NCBI GenBank assembly: GCA_017619755.1
Contig: JAFZRU010000052.1
Span: 1 to 64,000 of the forward strand
Source of the DNA: Prevotella sp.
GTDB lineage: Bacteria; Bacteroidota; Bacteroidia; Bacteroidales; Bacteroidaceae
Direction: 5' to 3'
Length of the DNA stretch: 64,000 bases
Positions 61,465-64,000 of this stretch are shown piece after piece. A program made the translations under genes and the position numbers. Position 1 is the first letter of the stretch, and every line of letters begins with the position of its first letter. The notes beneath the pieces are model-generated. The model worked only from the letters and a program-made list of their open reading frames with translations. It did no database searches and was not told the DNA's origin.

Positions 61465-64000
61465 ATGAAGAACAAGGTCTTTTTGTTGGTTTGCATGTGG
61501 GCAATCGCTTTGGTGATGTATGCACAGACCGACTATACATCGAGTATCAAGAACCCCAGTTTCGAATCGGGCATGACCGGTTGGACATACAAGAGCATGG
61601 GCACCCAGACCAACAGCGTGTTCACGCTGAAAAGCGGAAACACTTACGTTGAGAAATGGACGGGGCGCGGCGGTGCCGTAGGCTCTGCAAGTGTGAGCCA
61701 GCAGTTGACTTCGCTTCCTCCCGGCAACTATGAATTGTCCGTGGCAGCCCAGAACATCCAGGAAGATACGCCCACGGCTGCCCAGAAGGGAGCCCGTGTC
61801 TTTGCCGGCAGTGCCAAGACCGATGTCACGATTCGCAACACCTACAAGGTGCCCTTCGATTTCATCTCCGGCACCGTGACCATAGGCTTCGAAGCCGTCG
61901 ATGCCACAGGCAACTGGTTGGCCCTCGACAACTTCAGGCTTACTCAAGTGGGTACTGACCTCAGTGCTCCCCTTGGCGAGGCCATCGCAGCAGCTGAAAC
62001 CCTTTATGGCGATGGAAGTGGGAAACTGGCCGAACAACTGAAGGAGGCCATCGATGCCGCGCATGGTGTGGCTTCAAACACATCGGCCACGGCAGAGGAA
62101 CAGGCAGCGGCCATCGTCGCCTTGGAGGAGGTCTGCGATAAATATCGTCGTGCCAATGCCAGCACCGACCAGCCCCTTGACCTCACCTCATCCATCGTGA
62201 ATCCCAGTTTCGAGAAAGGCGATTTCACCGGCTGGACGGCCACGGGGATGGCCTTGCAGAGCAACTCGGTGTTCAGCATCAAGAACGGCACCTTCTATGT
62301 CGAGCGGTGGACTGGCCGTGGTGGTGCCGTGGGCGATGGACAGGTGGAACAAGTGCTGCAAGGCATGAAGCCCGGACGCTACCACCTCAAGGCCGTGGCC
62401 CAGAACATCCAGGAAGACACACCCACCGTGCCACAGAGCGGAGCCTGCATCTTCGCCAACGGACACCAACAGGCCGTCACCATACGAGGTGACTACACCT
62501 TGGACTTCGTGTTAGTGAGCGAACAACTGAAAATCGGGTTCAAGGCCGAAGGGGCTACAGGCAACTGGTTGGCGGTGGACCATTTCAGGTTGGAGTACGT
62601 CGGCGACAACTTTGATGACGTGAAGGCACAGTTTGCCGAACTCATCGCCCAAGCAGAACAGTTGGTGGTGCAGAAGATGAACGAGGCCGCACGGCAGTCG
62701 TTGCAGACAGCCATCGACGAGGCCCGGAAACTGCTGCCTCAGAAGACAACAGAAGGGTGGGGGAAGGCGGCTGCACAGTTGGAGGCGGCTTATCAGACGG
62801 CAGCGACCTCCCAGAAAGTGTTTGCACAGTTGGCTGCGGCCATCGCCGATGCCAAGAATGAAATAGAAGCATCCACGGCAACCGAAAAGGCTGCCTATCA
62901 AGCTGCGATTGACGCTGCACAACAGGTATATGACAGCACGGAGTCCACGGATGCCATAGCCTTGGCCGCCATAGATGCCTTGCAGAAAGCCTCTTTCGAG
63001 TTCAAGATTGCCAACGGCAGTGGTCAGGGGCCGGAGGTGACCACCGACAAGCGATTCCTAAGAGGTGCCACCTGGGCTTTCGGGCGCAGCACCGTCAAGG
63101 GCGGAAACATCCTTGAGCAAGGCTTCTGCTGGGCCGAGCATCCCGACCCGAAGGTGACAGACAGCCGCACCACCGAATACCTGAATCAGGAGGGTCGGAT
63201 CTACTGGCTGCGCGACCTGAAGCCCGCCACCGTCTATTACATCCGTGCCTACGCGATTGACAAGAACTATGCCGTGGGCTACGGCGACGTCCTGAAGGTT
63301 GTCACCGTTCCCAAAGGCACCATCGGGCATTGGTACAACAATGGCGGTGACGAGGCTACCAACGACCGCATCAACTATGCCATCAACACCTCCATGGACT
63401 ATTATTGGAACAACTTGTCGAGCATACACGGTTTCGGCATCAGCGTCACCTATAGTCCCGGCACCCCGACCGCCGACTGCGGATATGGCGGTGGCATGCG
63501 TGTGGGAGCCAGTTCCAGTTACCAGCAGCCCGGCACCATCATGCACGAGGCCTTGCACGGCATCGGCGTCGGCACGCACGGTATGTGGTGGTCGGCTGAC
63601 ATGCGGTCCGACGGCAATCGAGGCACTTGGTTGGGGGACCGTGTCACCGAGGCGGTCCGCTTCTGGGACAACAGCGCCACGGCGGTCATCACCGGCGATG
63701 ACATGCACCTCTGGCCATACGGGTGCAACGGAGCACACGAAGACACCCATTCCGACAACCTCTATTGCATGATGGGCATTCTGGCCCAGGCCCTCAATGA
63801 GGACGGCCTCCCGGGGTCTGCGGAAATCGGCTATGCCCTCCCTTATTATTCCTTCAACCATGAGGAGGGTGTGAAGTATTACATCAAGAACGAAGATGCC
63901 AAGCGTGGACTACGCAGCGCATACCTCGTGGAAACATCCACCCATCAGTTGCAATGGGTGACCATGTCGGCGGAGGAGGCTGCTGCCGACGATGCCGCAG
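61465..64000 (+). CDS. Large secreted putative zinc metalloprotease with duplicated N-terminal modules (cut by window edge)
   Basis: The frame starts at MKNKVFLLVCMWAIALVMYA (signal peptide) and stays open for at least 845 codons to the edge. Two homologous beta-sandwich modules (about 26-155 and 235-370) share NPSFE..GW, VE.WTGRGGAVG and AQNIQEDTPT, and look like carbohydrate-binding or DUF-type jelly rolls. Each is followed by helical FIVAR-like linker sequence. An Fn3-like segment (about 525-610) precedes a domain with TIMHEALHGIGVGTHGMWW (near residue 690), an HExxH zinc motif with a third His seven residues later. The exact peptidase family is unsure; the C-terminus is out of view. Confidence 0.75.
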   Translation, partial: MKNKVFLLVCMWAIALVMYAQTDYTSSIKNPSFESGMTGWTYKSMGTQTNSVFTLKSGNTYVEKWTGRGGAVGSASVSQQLTSLPPGNYELSVAAQNIQEDTPTAAQKGARVFAGSAKTDVTIRNTYKVPFDFISGTVTIGFEAVDATGNWLALDNFRLTQVGTDLSAPLGEAIAAAETLYGDGSGKLAEQLKEAIDAAHGVASNTSATAEEQAAAIVALEEVCDKYRRANASTDQPLDLTSSIVNPSFEKGDFTGWTATGMALQSNSVFSIKNGTFYVERWTGRGGAVGDGQVEQVLQGMKPGRYHLKAVAQNIQEDTPTVPQSGACIFANGHQQAVTIRGDYTLDFVLVSEQLKIGFKAEGATGNWLAVDHFRLEYVGDNFDDVKAQFAELIAQAEQLVVQKMNEAARQSLQTAIDEARKLLPQKTTEGWGKAAAQLEAAYQTAATSQKVFAQLAAAIADAKNEIEASTATEKAAYQAAIDAAQQVYDSTESTDAIALAAIDALQKASFEFKIANGSGQGPEVTTDKRFLRGATWAFGRSTVKGGNILEQGFCWAEHPDPKVTDSRTTEYLNQEGRIYWLRDLKPATVYYIRAYAIDKNYAVGYGDVLKVVTVPKGTIGHWYNNGGDEATNDRINYAINTSMDYYWNNLSSIHGFGISVTYSPGTPTADCGYGGGMRVGASSSYQQPGTIMHEALHGIGVGTHGMWWSADMRSDGNRGTWLGDRVTEAVRFWDNSATAVITGDDMHLWPYGCNGAHEDTHSDNLYCMMGILAQALNEDGLPGSAEIGYALPYYSFNHEEGVKYYIKNEDAKRGLRSAYLVETSTHQLQWVTMSAEEAAADDAA

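Overview
This window looks like a Bacteroidales chromosome, most likely a Prevotellaceae member of moderately high GC. The reasons are a SusC/SusD pair, BspA-type leucine-rich repeat proteins, FISUMP domains, dockerin-like tails, an ECF sigma/anti-sigma pair with a DUF4974 domain, and many copies of the Bacteroidetes -7 box (TAnnTTTG), several with a TTG/TTTG about 19-21 nt upstream. I see no rRNA, tRNA or CRISPR array. All calls come from reading the sequence; no database search was run.

Layout. 1-4.3 kb is an accessory island: the end of an IS982-type transposase, an orphan small gene, a DUF4238 protein, an N-terminally truncated RecG-like/ATPase-fold regulator and an AAA ATPase. 4.5-11.3 kb is one leftward operon (90-aa protein, acyltransferase, amidase-fold/golvesin surface enzyme, 111-aa protein, YgiQ radical-SAM protein, PP2C-like protein), starting at a good promoter and ending at a 19-bp perfect hairpin. 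11.4-13.6 kb is a PA14-containing GH31 glycosidase behind a tandem-duplicated promoter region. 14-17 kb holds an aromatic/Gly-Ser-rich secreted protein and a FadL-like porin. 17.3-20.7 kb is a GH78 rhamnosidase that appears to be fused to an outer-membrane beta-barrel. 21-29.7 kb carries a vWA lipoprotein, an acidic-tailed protein, a type-B carboxylesterase, a TonB-dependent receptor and a FISUMP/dockerin protein. 29.7-31.2 kb is an MlaE/MlaF-type lipid ABC transporter pair.

31.5-40.2 kb is a leftward polysaccharide-utilisation type operon: DUF4957/DUF5123 lipoprotein, SusC, SusD, then an MFS transporter and two small membrane proteins that follow closely. 40.5-43.2 kb is a BspA-like protein ending in a long Gly-Asp-Pro-Asn repeat. 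43.3-44.2 kb is an Rpn/PD-(D/E)XK nuclease-type protein. 44.4-49.7 kb is a tight rightward operon for acid-sugar catabolism (DapA-family aldolase, sodium/solute symporter, PdxA2-type dehydrogenase, four-carbon acid sugar kinase) plus a stand-alone MetH-reactivation-domain protein. 49.9-52.6 kb is a second BspA-like/dockerin protein. 53.5-61.1 kb is the most unusual locus: ECF sigma factor, minimal anti-sigma factor, and a 2127-aa alpha-2-macroglobulin-family protein with the STN and carboxypeptidase-regulatory domains normally found on SusC-type receptors. 61.5 kb to the edge is the start of a large secreted putative metalloprotease.

The intergenic DNA is rich in palindromic repeats: two copies of a roughly 190-bp nested palindrome (20.9 and 31.3 kb), a 45-bp element present twice in opposite orientations (17.2 and 52.8 kb), a cluster of short REP-like hairpins (13.8 kb), and several tandem arrays.

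The best candidate for an undescribed system is the sigma/anti-sigma/STN-macroglobulin triad. It has the layout of a trans-envelope signalling locus, but a macroglobulin-like protein stands where the TonB-dependent receptor should be.
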